Assembly (NCBI GenBank): GCA_041741455.1
Contig: JBGSJZ010000108.1
Span: 124,001 to 188,000 of the forward strand
Reading direction: 5' to 3'
Origin: CALESS01 sp041741455
GTDB lineage: Bacteria; Chloroflexota; Anaerolineae; Anaerolineales; Anaerolineaceae
DNA: 64,000 bases
The notes under the pieces: model-generated
Seen by the model: only the letters and a program-made list of their open reading frames with translations
Database searches by the model: none
What the model was told of the DNA's origin: nothing
Shown: piece after piece, positions 8,269-16,762 of the stretch
Layout of the letters: every line of letters starts with the position of its first letter
Numbering within the stretch: the first letter of the stretch is position 1
Made by a program: the position numbers and the translations under genes

Positions 8269-9200
8269 GAGAGTGGTATGGGTTGGGTATAGAAGACAAT
8301 CAAAACGGATATCATCCAAAGCAGGACAATCACTTGCAAGGGACGATCCGAAAGCAACAACTCTTCAGGAGCTCCACCTTCTTGTTTAACCTGGATGAGA
8401 TAAAGGTAGCGGAAGATGCCAAAGACAAGGAATGGAATGGTCAGCATCATGGTGTGATTTGTTGGTAAATTTGGGGCGTTGAAGGTGTATAGACCATAGG
8501 CAATGATGGTTGTACCACTGACGATGATGATCAATTGATCTAAAAATGGAATGGTGTACCCATCCAGAACCTTACGAGTGTGATTGGCTCTGCTGGATGG
8601 TGAGCTACTAGTCACTTCTTTGGATACGGGTATGGTTTGTGTTCCAGCCAGCATGGTCAGCTCTGCCCGACGTTTACCGAAGCCGATAAACAAGGCGAAG
8701 AGAGTGGTCACAATATAAAGCCAGGGAGAAAAGCGTTCGATCTCTATCAGACTGACTCCGGCAGCTACCCTCAGGACGAAACCGGTCGCGATGATGAACA
8801 CATCCACCAAAGGGATATGTTTGAGCCATTTGGAATACGCCAGCATCATAACAAAATAGATGGTTGTGATTATGAAGAAGGGTTTGGAAATGAACCAGGC
8901 AACCGGGAGACAAATAAAAATAATGACCAGAGCTGCAATCCAGGCTACCTTAATTGGCAACTTACCTGAGGCGATGGGGCGATTACGTTTATCCGGGTGG
9001 CGGCGGTCGGCCTCAATATCTGCAATATCATTGATGATATATACTGCGCTGGAAACCAGACAAAAGATGAAAAAGCCAGCCATTGAGATAAGCAAGGCTG
9101 GCAATTGGGTAAGCTGGCGATCAAAAACCAGAGCGGCCAGGACAAAAGCGTTTTTTGTCCATTGGCGTGGGCGCATTGTCTTAATCAAGGCTTTGAACAT
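8265..9200 (-). CDS. UbiA-family prenyltransferase, decaprenyl-phosphate phosphoribosyltransferase-like
   Basis: A 311-residue integral membrane protein with about eight hydrophobic helices. It carries the two UbiA Asp-rich motifs: NDIADIEADRRHP followed by KRNRPIASG, and YSKWLKHIPLVDVF followed by TGFVLRVAAG. The opening TMRPRQWTKNAFVLAAL and the RHPDK/RPIA spacing are those of the 5-phosphoribosyl-1-pyrophosphate:polyprenyl-phosphate transferases (Rv3806c type), which begin synthesis of polyprenyl-phospho-arabinose, a donor for GT-C arabinosyltransferases. Being the first gene in an operon with mevalonate kinase and isopentenyl phosphate kinase fits a polyprenyl-phosphate substrate. Other UbiA substrates (quinones, chlorophylls) are less likely. 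Confidence 0.82.
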   Translation of the reverse strand: MFKALIKTMRPRQWTKNAFVLAALVFDRQLTQLPALLISMAGFFIFCLVSSAVYIINDIADIEADRRHPDKRNRPIASGKLPIKVAWIAALVIIFICLPVAWFISKPFFIITTIYFVMMLAYSKWLKHIPLVDVFIIATGFVLRVAAGVSLIEIERFSPWLYIVTTLFALFIGFGKRRAELTMLAGTQTIPVSKEVTSSSPSSRANHTRKVLDGYTIPFLDQLIIIVSGTTIIAYGLYTFNAPNLPTNHTMMLTIPFLVFGIFRYLYLIQVKQEGGAPEELLLSDRPLQVIVLLWMISVLIVFYTQPIPLS

Positions 9201-9208
9201 GGCCTAAT

Positions 9209-9217
9209 ATTATCACA
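9209..9217 (-). promoter_or_regulatory. extended -10 promoter of the isoprenoid operon, possibly leaderless
   Basis: Reading the minus strand, TGTGATAAT occupies 9217-9209: an extended -10 element (TG at 9217-9216, hexamer GATAAT at 9214-9209). Only eight bases separate it from the prenyltransferase ATG at 9200, so transcription would begin at or next to the start codon. There is no properly spaced Shine-Dalgarno sequence. Confidence 0.5.
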
Positions 9218-9237
9218 AGTTTTCCACTCAGTTCAGG

Positions 9238-9243
9238 TAAAAT
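9238..9243 (+). promoter_or_regulatory. -10 box of tlyA, possibly leaderless
   Basis: TAAAAT at 9238-9243 ends nine bases before the tlyA ATG at 9253. No Shine-Dalgarno sequence is visible and no clear -35 box is found. It diverges from the prenyltransferase promoter about 20 bases away. Confidence 0.4.
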
Positions 9244-9252
9244 AAACGTGCG

Positions 9253-10047
9253 ATGACTAAGATACGTCTGGATGTTTTAATGGTGGACCGTGGCCTGGCA
9301 GAAAGCCGGACATTGGCACAGCGCCTGGTGATGGCCGGCCAGGTGCGGGTGGATGGGCAGGTTGCTCTCAAACCTTCGGATAAGGTGGATATGGACATCC
9401 AGATCAGCCTGGATGCAGGTCCGAAATTTGTTTCTAGAGGCGGAGAGAAACTGGAAGCTGCCCTGAACGTCTTTGGACTGGAGGAAATCCCCGGATGGGT
9501 GTGTGTGGATGTGGGAGCATCCACCGGTGGGTTCACAGATTGCCTGCTGCAGCATGGTGCGAGCAAGGTGTATGCGGTAGACGTCGGCTATGGAATTTTG
9601 CACTGGAAATTGCGGCAAGATTTGCGGGTCGTAGTAATGGAGCGAACAAATGCGAGGCACCTGGTTGGTTTTCCAGAAATCACTCAGCTTGTCACGGTGG
9701 ATGCGTCATTCATATCTCTGAAAATTTTATTACCTGTGATTAAGGTTTGGCTGGAAAAATTTATCGCCGAATACCCACAGCCAAAGGTGCTGGCATTAAT
9801 CAAACCCCAGTTTGAAGCCGGCCGGGAGGATGCTGCCAAAGGGGAAGGTGTGATACGGGATGCTGTAATTCATCAACGGGTGATCGATGAAGTGCTGGAA
9901 TCCGCTCGGTTGAATGGATTTGGGATCCACGGTGTTATTCGTTCACCACTGACTGGTCCGAAAGGCAACGTGGAATTCCTGGTTCATCTTATTTTGGGGG
10001 CAAAGGATCAATATAAAGAGGGTGATGGAGCGGTGATTGGCCTTTAA
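9253..10047 (+). CDS. tlyA: TlyA-family rRNA (cytidine-2'-O)-methyltransferase
   Basis: A 264-residue protein with an N-terminal S4 RNA-binding domain (RLDVLMVDRGLAESRTLAQR ... GQVRVDGQV) joined by SRGGEKLEAAL to a C-terminal FtsJ-type Rossmann methyltransferase (CVDVGASTGGFTDCLLQHGA; VYAVDVGYG; LALIKPQFEAGRE). TlyA methylates ribose 2'-OH of cytidines in 16S and 23S rRNA, and its loss causes capreomycin resistance in mycobacteria. The catalytic Lys-Asp-Lys-Glu pattern of 2'-O-methyltransferases is consistent with the Lys in LIKPQFEAG. Its older annotation as haemolysin is a misnomer. The gene is expressed divergently from the isoprenoid operon. Confidence 0.93.
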   Translation: MTKIRLDVLMVDRGLAESRTLAQRLVMAGQVRVDGQVALKPSDKVDMDIQISLDAGPKFVSRGGEKLEAALNVFGLEEIPGWVCVDVGASTGGFTDCLLQHGASKVYAVDVGYGILHWKLRQDLRVVVMERTNARHLVGFPEITQLVTVDASFISLKILLPVIKVWLEKFIAEYPQPKVLALIKPQFEAGREDAAKGEGVIRDAVIHQRVIDEVLESARLNGFGIHGVIRSPLTGPKGNVEFLVHLILGAKDQYKEGDGAVIGL

Positions 10048-10825
10048 GTTCAGCGGAATCATTTATTATTTGCGATCTCTTCCAACGCTGGTTTTTGGAA
10101 TCAAGAACAGGAGGGGTGGATTAAGCCTGATGTTTTCAAAATCCACCCATCCTCGTCTGATTCGCCTGGCTGACGGGAGTTCTTTTTATGTCCGATCACT
10201 GATGGATGTATGGGTATTGAAAGAGACTTGCCTGGACCGGCAATATGAAACATTTGGGGTATCCATTCAGGATGGCTGGACAGTACTTGATATCGGTGGG
10301 GGGTGGGGAGATTTTGCAGTTAGCATCGCGAGAAGAAACCCCAATTGTCGGGTAATCGCATTTGAGCCGTTTCCTCCATCCATTGAGTTATTTGAAGAAA
10401 ATCAGAGAATTAACGGTGTGAGCAATGTTGAGCTGGTGAAAGCCGCGGTTGGCAAGTTGAGCGGAAGTATCCACCTTTCCACTCGTAATCGAGAGGCGGT
10501 TCAACTCAGCACGGCTGAAGCGCAAACGGGGGATGGATTAACCGTGGCAAGCCTTACATTGATCGATGCATTTGACCATTTGAAGATATCTCAATGTGAT
10601 TTTCTTAAAATGGATTGTGAAGGAGGAGAATACGACATATTATTCTCTACACCAGAAGTTGTCCTGGGAAAAATTCAACGAATTTGCATGGAAACGCATG
10701 ATGAGATAACACAATATTCTCACAATGATATTGTGGAGTTTCTGAAAAAACATGGTTTTCAGGTGCGCTACGAAGCCAATCCGGTTCATTCATCATTGGG
10801 AATGTTATATGCCGAGCGAATTTAG
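10037..10825 (+). CDS. FkbM-family SAM-dependent methyltransferase
   Basis: A 262-residue methyltransferase. The SAM-binding loop is VLDIGGGWGDFAVSIARR, followed by VIAFEPFPPSIELFEENQRI, the usual FkbM order, and later FLKMDCEGGEYDILF, the FkbM signature with the acidic pair before the GG/Y. Family members O-methylate sugars, lipids or polyketides; the acceptor cannot be read from the sequence. Translation probably starts at TTG 10037, overlapping tlyA by 11 bases, with GGAG six bases upstream; an ATG at 10131 would remove much of the conserved N-terminal region. Given the glycan genes nearby, sugar O-methylation is a fair guess. Confidence 0.85.
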   Translation: MAFKFSGIIYYLRSLPTLVFGIKNRRGGLSLMFSKSTHPRLIRLADGSSFYVRSLMDVWVLKETCLDRQYETFGVSIQDGWTVLDIGGGWGDFAVSIARRNPNCRVIAFEPFPPSIELFEENQRINGVSNVELVKAAVGKLSGSIHLSTRNREAVQLSTAEAQTGDGLTVASLTLIDAFDHLKISQCDFLKMDCEGGEYDILFSTPEVVLGKIQRICMETHDEITQYSHNDIVEFLKKHGFQVRYEANPVHSSLGMLYAERI

Positions 10826-10880
10826 GATCCAATCAAGATATCATAAATATAAGATTTTCCAAATAATCAGGTATTTCGGT

Positions 10881-10886
10881 TATACT
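10881..10886 (+). promoter_or_regulatory. possible -10 box for lepA
   Basis: TATACT at 10881-10886 ends 11 bases before the lepA ATG. The -35 region is poor and no Shine-Dalgarno sequence precedes the ATG, so the mRNA would have a very short leader. Confidence 0.35.
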
Positions 10887-10897
10887 TCTATATTCAT

Positions 10898-12700
10898 ATG
10901 ATCGAACGAACTCGTAATTTCTGCATTATTGCTCATGTGGATCATGGCAAATCTACCCTGGCAGACCGCCTGCTGCATTTGACCGGGACTATCTCCGATC
11001 GTGACATGACGGAGCAGGTTCTGGATACGATGGATCTGGAACGTGAAAAGGGCGTTACGATTAAGGCGTCTGCCGTACGAATGATGTATAAGGCACTGGA
11101 TGGGGTGGAATACGAACTTAATCTGATCGATACACCCGGGCATGTGGATTTTAACTATGAAGTCAACCGGGCATTGGCAGCCTGTGAAGGTGCGTTGCTG
11201 GTTGTTGATGCAACCCAGGGGATTGAAGCCCAAACACTGGCGAATCTTTATCTCGCATTGGAATCTGACCTGGTTATCATCCCGGTCATTAATAAGATTG
11301 ACTTGATATCCGCCCGACCGGATGAGGTAGCGGAAGATATTTGCGCCCTGATGGGGGGAAACCCGGATGAAGTAATCCGCATTTCGGCGAAAGATGGGTT
11401 GAATGTTGAATCCGTACTTGAGACTGTGGTGAAACAGGTCCCAGCACCAAAGGGTAATTCAACAGAACCATTGAGTGCACTGATCTTTGACTCCCACTAT
11501 GATGCATATAAAGGTGTCATCGCTTACATCCGGGTTATGGATGGCATTTTTCGTGGAACTGACACTTTGCGGTTAATAGCCACTGGTGTGGATTTAAAAC
11601 CAGTAGAGATTGGTATTTTTGGCCCCAATATGGTCCCGGTGGAGTTCCTGGAAGCAGGGGATGTCGGATATATTGCCACTGGATTGAAAACCGTGAGGGA
11701 ATGTCGGGTGGGCGACACCATCACAACCACCATAGCCCCGGTTTCACATCCACTTCCTGGGTATATGAAAGTTAAACCCATGGTCTTCGCTGGGATTTAT
11801 CCGGTGGAGAACGATGACTATTCCAATTTGAAGGATGCATTGGAAAAGCTCCAGCTAAATGATGCATCGCTTATTTATGAACCGGAAACTTCCCAGGCTC
11901 TTAATTTCGGCTTCCGATGTGGTTTCCTGGGATTGTTCCATATGGAGATCATCCAGGAACGATTGGAGCGAGAATACGATCTGGATATTGTGGTAACAGC
12001 TCCATCGGTCGAGTATGAAGTTGTAATGTTGAACAACAATGAGACGCTGCGGATCGACTCGCCGGCGCAACTACCTGATGAAGGTGCAATCGCGGAAATC
12101 CGGGAACCCTGGATGAAGCTGCAGATTTTTACGCCCACGGAATTTTATGGAACGGTGATGGAACTGGTGATCAAACGGCATGGAATCTATAAGGACCAGG
12201 ATTATCCAGCGCCCAACCGAGTACAGTTGAATTTCGAAATTGCTCTTGCTGAACTGATCATTGATTTCTTCGATGAACTCAAGTCAAGGACGCGTGGATA
12301 TGCTTCTATGGATTACCACGTTTTGGAATATCGAGCGGGATCGCTGGTGAAATTGGAAGTGTTGGTGAATGGTGTGCCGGTGGATGCGCTGGCGGCCATT
12401 GTTCACAAAGATGATGCTTACTACAAGGGACAGCGACTGATCACCAAATTGAAAGAAATCATTCCACGCCAGTTATTTGATGTGCCGATCCAGGCTTCAG
12501 CTGATGGGCGAATTATTTCCCGGGCGACTGTCAAAGCCCTGCGGAAAGATGTCCTGGCAAAGTGTTATGGTGGAGATATATCCCGTAAAAAGAAGCTGTT
12601 GGAGAAACAAAAGAAGGGGAAGCGCCGGATGAAAATGGTCGGTGATGTTGAGATTCCCCAGGAAGCTTTTATGGCAATCCTGCGTTTGGGGGATGAGTGA
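10898..12700 (+). CDS. lepA: elongation factor 4 (LepA)
   Basis: A 600-residue translational GTPase. The G1 loop is AHVDHGKST (residues 12-20), then EREKGVTIKASAVRM (G2 region), DTPGHVDF (G3), NKIDL (G4), followed by domains II, III, an EF-G domain-V-like region and the LepA-specific C-terminal domain containing KCYGGDISRKKKLLEKQKKG and the end VEIPQEAFMAIL. LepA acts on stalled or early elongating ribosomes and is nearly universal in bacteria. Length and the unique C-terminus exclude EF-G and BipA. The stop codon overlaps the GTG start of the next gene. Confidence 0.97.
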   Translation: MIERTRNFCIIAHVDHGKSTLADRLLHLTGTISDRDMTEQVLDTMDLEREKGVTIKASAVRMMYKALDGVEYELNLIDTPGHVDFNYEVNRALAACEGALLVVDATQGIEAQTLANLYLALESDLVIIPVINKIDLISARPDEVAEDICALMGGNPDEVIRISAKDGLNVESVLETVVKQVPAPKGNSTEPLSALIFDSHYDAYKGVIAYIRVMDGIFRGTDTLRLIATGVDLKPVEIGIFGPNMVPVEFLEAGDVGYIATGLKTVRECRVGDTITTTIAPVSHPLPGYMKVKPMVFAGIYPVENDDYSNLKDALEKLQLNDASLIYEPETSQALNFGFRCGFLGLFHMEIIQERLEREYDLDIVVTAPSVEYEVVMLNNNETLRIDSPAQLPDEGAIAEIREPWMKLQIFTPTEFYGTVMELVIKRHGIYKDQDYPAPNRVQLNFEIALAELIIDFFDELKSRTRGYASMDYHVLEYRAGSLVKLEVLVNGVPVDALAAIVHKDDAYYKGQRLITKLKEIIPRQLFDVPIQASADGRIISRATVKALRKDVLAKCYGGDISRKKKLLEKQKKGKRRMKMVGDVEIPQEAFMAILRLGDE

Positions 12701-13731
12701 GCCAATCATCAGCTGTGAAATGGAAGAAGATCAGCCGCTGGCTGCCCGGGTTGCTTCTGAGCCTGGCAGCAGCGGTGATATTGATTTTTGTCACGGACTG
12801 GCAGGAATTTGGACAGGCCTTTCAGCAAATCCGGCTGGGAAGCCTGTTGTTCGCCTGCGGACTGACAATTGTGTTCCTGGTGATCCGGGCGGCTGCCTGG
12901 CGTGAATTGTTGGATGGCAAAGCAAAATTCTGGCAGGCGTTTCGGATAGTGAACGAAGGCTATTTACTGAATAACATCCTGATTCACCGAGCAGGAGAAT
13001 TCGCCCGGGCAATTTTCATGGGACAGGCGAGTGGTTTGGGTTTTTCCCGGGCACTATCCAGCATCGTTTTGGAACGGGTGTTTGATTTGATCTTTGCTGC
13101 AGGAATATTCTTGTTGTGCCTGCCTTTGGTGGTAGGTGCAGAGTGGGCGCAAACCGCTGGTTTTGCGACTCTGGCTTTGGTCCTGATTGGCTTGATTGTG
13201 TTATTTGTTATGGCGCGAAAACGCGAGAAATTGGAATCCTGGTTGCGCAAGCTCCAGGTTAATGGAAAGCTGTGGAATAAGTTCATTAAGCCACAATTGA
13301 GCAATTTACTGGATGGACTGGCTGTGCTAAACCGACCACGAAGGTTTTTAAGCGGTGCAGGGCTAATTCTACTTTCCTGGTTAGTAGCTTTTGGGTATCA
13401 TTTTGTCCTGTTACGGGCGTTGGTACCAAATGCACCGTTCTGGTGGGCAGTGTTTACTGATACATCTCTTGCTATGGGGATCGCTTTACCATCTGCTCCG
13501 GCCGCCTTGGGTGTGTATGAAGGTGCCATCGTGGGTGCACTGGCGTTATTGGGTGTGGCCAGTTCAACAGGTTTGGCTTTTGCCATTACCTTACACGCCA
13601 TGCAATTTGTAATTACTGCCATCCTGGGATTGATCGGGTTGGCTCAAGATGGTCGCAATCTGACGCAATTGGGTCACTTATTTGAAACGCGAGAAATCGA
13701 ATCTTCTGGAGAAACACTAGAAGAACGTTAA
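12697..13731 (+). CDS. flippase-like / lysylphosphatidylglycerol synthase TM-region family membrane protein
   Basis: A 344-residue membrane protein with about eight hydrophobic helices of the UPF0104/LPG_synthase_TM family. Typical features are LLNNILIHRAGEFARAIFMG in the second third (the NxxxPxRxGE-like loop) and LGVYEGAIVGALALLGV near the C-terminus (the PGGLGVxE-like motif, here PAALGVYEGAI). Members without the catalytic MprF aminoacyl domain are thought to move lipids or lipid-linked sugars across membranes. It starts with GTG inside the lepA stop (GTGA overlap) and is followed 22 bases later by sugar genes, so a role in lipid-linked glycan transport is a reasonable inference, not shown. 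Confidence 0.82.
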   Translation: MSQSSAVKWKKISRWLPGLLLSLAAAVILIFVTDWQEFGQAFQQIRLGSLLFACGLTIVFLVIRAAAWRELLDGKAKFWQAFRIVNEGYLLNNILIHRAGEFARAIFMGQASGLGFSRALSSIVLERVFDLIFAAGIFLLCLPLVVGAEWAQTAGFATLALVLIGLIVLFVMARKREKLESWLRKLQVNGKLWNKFIKPQLSNLLDGLAVLNRPRRFLSGAGLILLSWLVAFGYHFVLLRALVPNAPFWWAVFTDTSLAMGIALPSAPAALGVYEGAIVGALALLGVASSTGLAFAITLHAMQFVITAILGLIGLAQDGRNLTQLGHLFETREIESSGETLEER

Positions 13732-13753
13732 TCGAATCTATTGGAGATTTAGC

Positions 13754-14782
13754 ATGCCCCGGCATTTTTTAATTACTGGCGGTGCTGGTTTTATTGGGTC
13801 AAATTATGCCTACCGGCTGTTGCAGCGGGGAGAAAGAGTAACCATTTTTGATAATCTTTCTCGCAAGGGATCCAACCTGAACCTTGAATGGCTGGAAAAA
13901 TCCTTTGGACTAAGTGCTTTCAAATTGGTACGGGCAGATATTCGCGATGCACAAGCTATTCGGGAAGCTGCTGCGGATTCGGATGTATTGGTTCACCTGG
14001 CAGCTCAAGTGGCTGTAACTACTTCCGTTACTCAACCCCGGGATGATTTTGAGATCAATGCCCTGGGTACCTTCAATGCATTGGAAGCAGCAAGAGTCTC
14101 CGGGAAAAACCCCATTTTTCTCTATGCTTCAACCAATAAAGTGTATGGAGAGATGGAAGATGTAACGGTGGCGGAATTTGAGACACGTTATATGTACCGG
14201 GATTTGCCCATGGGTTGTCCTGAAACCCAACCGTTGGACTTTCACTCGCCATATGGCTGCTCCAAGGGAGCTGGTGACCAATATGTGCGGGATTACGCCC
14301 GGATCTATGGACTGCCAAGTGTGGTCTTCCGTCAAAGTTGCATTTATGGGACGCGACAGTTTGGGGTTGAGGATCAGGGTTGGGTGGCTTGGTTTGTGAT
14401 CGCTGCCATCAATAGACACCCAATCACGATATATGGTGATGGCAAACAGGTGCGTGATATCCTGTTTGTGGATGATTTGTTGAACGGCTATGACCTGGCA
14501 ATCGAAAAGATCGACCGGGCGGCCGGGCAGGTTTTCAACCTGGGGGGTGGAGCTGAAAATACCATATCCATCTGGCGTGAGTTTGCGCCGATCTTGGAGA
14601 AAGCAATCGGACATAGCATTCCTACCGGGCAGGGTGATTGGAGACCCGGGGATCAGAAAGTGTTCGTTGCAAATTGCCTAAAGGCACAAACTGAACTGGG
14701 ATGGATACCTAAGGTTGGGGTTGAAGAAGGTGTTCAGCGGTTGGTCGACTGGGTGCAGGCAAATCGAGGGCTGTTTGCCTGA
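13754..14782 (+). CDS. NAD-dependent epimerase, CDP-paratose 2-epimerase-like
   Basis: An extended short-chain dehydrogenase/reductase of 342 residues. It has the N-terminal nucleotide loop ITGGAGFIGSNYAYRLL, the Ser/Tyr/Lys catalytic set (YASTNKVYG; SPYGCSKGAGDQYV) and the NAD-sugar region FRQSCIYGTRQFGVEDQG. The opening FDNLSRKGSNLNLEWL and HLAAQVAVTTSVTQPRDD closely follow the RfbE/TyvE CDP-paratose 2-epimerase pattern, which differs from generic UDP-glucose 4-epimerases in these places. No partner genes for CDP-dideoxyhexose synthesis are in the window, so the true substrate might be another nucleotide sugar. GGAG lies upstream of the ATG. It opens the glycan cluster. Confidence 0.83.
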   Translation: MPRHFLITGGAGFIGSNYAYRLLQRGERVTIFDNLSRKGSNLNLEWLEKSFGLSAFKLVRADIRDAQAIREAAADSDVLVHLAAQVAVTTSVTQPRDDFEINALGTFNALEAARVSGKNPIFLYASTNKVYGEMEDVTVAEFETRYMYRDLPMGCPETQPLDFHSPYGCSKGAGDQYVRDYARIYGLPSVVFRQSCIYGTRQFGVEDQGWVAWFVIAAINRHPITIYGDGKQVRDILFVDDLLNGYDLAIEKIDRAAGQVFNLGGGAENTISIWREFAPILEKAIGHSIPTGQGDWRPGDQKVFVANCLKAQTELGWIPKVGVEEGVQRLVDWVQANRGLFA

Positions 14783-14790
14783 GGAATCTG

Positions 14791-15951
14791 ATGAAGATAT
14801 TAACAGTTTTAACCTATTATCGGCCACACACCAGCGGCCTGACCATCTATGCGGAACGATTATCCAAAGCATTTGCTAGAAGTGGACACCAAGTCACGGT
14901 ACTTACTTCACAATTTGATACCAATCTCCCATTAGAGGAAATATCGGGAGGGGTCAGAGTAGTGCGGGTGCCTGTGCTTTTCCGTGTAAGCAAAGGCGTA
15001 ATCATGCCAACATTTGGTTATATGGCCAACAAGCTGGTAAGAGAGCACGATGTAATTCATTTGCATCTACCGCAATTTGATGCTGCTGGGGTGGCTTTGA
15101 GAGGTCGATTACTGCATAAACCAACAGTGATCACCTACCATTGTGATCTTCAGATGCCTCCTGGAATTTTGAGCCAGACAGCAATGGCTGGCGTCCATTT
15201 GATGAATAATCTTGCTGCACAATTTACTCATGGGATTGTCACATATACTCGAGATTATGGAGAAAATTCTCCGTTTCTGAAACGATATCTCAAAAAACTT
15301 CATGTCATTCCTCCACCTGTTGAAGTAGCAGATGTAGATCACGAGTCGATTCAATCCTTCGGATTAAAATTCAATCCTGAAAATCGACATCCTGTGATTG
15401 GGATGGCTGTTGCACGTTTTGCCTCTGAAAAAGGAGTTGAAGTTCTAATTGGAGCACTTCCACAAATATTTGCCAAGTATCCCCATGCCTTAGTTCTTTT
15501 TACAGGAATTTACCAGAAAGTTATTGGTGAGGAAGTTTATTGGAAGAAATTAGAGCCGATTGTTCAGCATTATCAAGAAACCGGGAATTGGAAGTTTGTT
15601 GGTCTGCTTGACCCAATTCAGATGTCAGCTTTTTATTCAAACCTGGATCTGCTGGTTTTACCCAGTCTGAATGCGACCGAATCTTTTGGCCTGGTGCAAA
15701 TTGAAGCGATGATCCACGGAGTCCCGTCAATTGCGTCCGACCTCCCCGGCGTAAGACAACCGGTTATGATGCATCAAATGGGTGAAATCATTCCGGTCGG
15801 TGATTCAAGCGCACTGGCAAGAGCAATTTGTGAAGTAGTTGAGCATCCTGAAAAGTATAAAAGAGATGCTAAGACAATTCGCAGCGCATATCTTCCAGAT
15901 ACGATTGCAAAATTGTATGAGCATCTTTTCCAGGAATTGCGGAGCGCGTAG
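14791..15951 (+). CDS. GT4-family glycosyltransferase
   Basis: A 386-residue GT-B fold glycosyltransferase. The N-terminal half has LTYYRPHTSGLTIYAERL and HLHLPQFDAAGVALRGR, typical acceptor-side motifs of family 4. The C-terminal half has the donor-binding ESFGLVQIEAMIHGVPSIAS, the E-x7-E motif, and LPGVRQPV. Such enzymes add a sugar from a nucleotide donor to a lipid or glycan on the cytoplasmic face. Codon usage here is richer in A/T than in the flanking genes. The gene sits nine bases after the epimerase and directly abuts the next methyltransferase, so the three are likely translated from one message. Donor and acceptor are unknown; GDP-mannose from manC is one candidate. Confidence 0.9.
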   Translation: MKILTVLTYYRPHTSGLTIYAERLSKAFARSGHQVTVLTSQFDTNLPLEEISGGVRVVRVPVLFRVSKGVIMPTFGYMANKLVREHDVIHLHLPQFDAAGVALRGRLLHKPTVITYHCDLQMPPGILSQTAMAGVHLMNNLAAQFTHGIVTYTRDYGENSPFLKRYLKKLHVIPPPVEVADVDHESIQSFGLKFNPENRHPVIGMAVARFASEKGVEVLIGALPQIFAKYPHALVLFTGIYQKVIGEEVYWKKLEPIVQHYQETGNWKFVGLLDPIQMSAFYSNLDLLVLPSLNATESFGLVQIEAMIHGVPSIASDLPGVRQPVMMHQMGEIIPVGDSSALARAICEVVEHPEKYKRDAKTIRSAYLPDTIAKLYEHLFQELRSA

Positions 15952-16746
15952 ATGGCGAATAAAAATTATCTCTGGCTGAACCTGCGGGAATTGCCTTATT
16001 TCAGAGCTTTTTTACGTGCCATTGAAGGTCGATTTTATGAATCGCTGGATATGACTGGTCCGGTGTTGGACTTGGGCTGTGGGGATGGAAGCTTCGCTCA
16101 AATTACCTTTGACAAACCCTTGGATGTGGGAATCGATCCGTGGACTGCTCCTATCCGAAAAGCTGTCAAAACCGAAACCTACAAACTGGTCATCCAGGGG
16201 GATGGTCATCAAATGCCATTTCCGGATGAACACTTCGGTTGTGTTATAAGCAATTCTGTACTGGAGCATATTCCTGATTTACAGCCAGTATTGGAGGATG
16301 TCTCACGCGTCTTGAAACCCGGTGGAGTGTTCTACTTCTGCGTTCCAAATCATCAATTCCTGCCAAACTTATCAATCGCCCGATTTTTTGATCGGATTAA
16401 ATTAAATGGATTGGCAAGGATTTATCGAAAGTTCTTCAATCGAATTGCCCGGCATTATCATTGCTATGATCCAGAAAAGTGGAAGACCATGCTGGATGAA
16501 GCAGGATTTGAAGTAGTGGATTGGTGGCATTATTTTTCACCCCAGGCACTGGCAGTGCTTGAATGGGGGCATTATTTTGGTTTGCCATCGGCCATATCCC
16601 ATCTGCTATTTAAGAAATGGATCCTGGTTCCTGCTCGATGGAATCTCACACTCACGAATATAATTGTTAATAAATATTTTTCTGAGGATCCCCGGACACC
16701 TGAGGGAACCTGTACATTTTATGTTACCCGAAAGAAAGAGAAATAA
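15952..16746 (+). CDS. class I SAM-dependent methyltransferase
   Basis: A 264-residue methyltransferase of the Methyltransf_11 type. Motif I is VLDLGCGDGSFAQITF, the middle acidic strand and the post-I region are present, and SNSVLEHIPDLQPVLEDVSR with VLKPGGVFYFCVPN are motifs II and III. The C-terminal part, about 100 residues, has aromatic and hydrophobic segments (WWHYFSPQALAVLEWGHYFG) that may touch the membrane. Its ATG directly follows the stop codon of the GT4 gene, so the pair is translationally coupled. It probably methylates a sugar or lipid intermediate of the same glycan. The acceptor cannot be predicted. Confidence 0.88.
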   Translation: MANKNYLWLNLRELPYFRAFLRAIEGRFYESLDMTGPVLDLGCGDGSFAQITFDKPLDVGIDPWTAPIRKAVKTETYKLVIQGDGHQMPFPDEHFGCVISNSVLEHIPDLQPVLEDVSRVLKPGGVFYFCVPNHQFLPNLSIARFFDRIKLNGLARIYRKFFNRIARHYHCYDPEKWKTMLDEAGFEVVDWWHYFSPQALAVLEWGHYFGLPSAISHLLFKKWILVPARWNLTLTNIIVNKYFSEDPRTPEGTCTFYVTRKKEK

Positions 16747-16762
16747 TCACTATAGGAATGCC

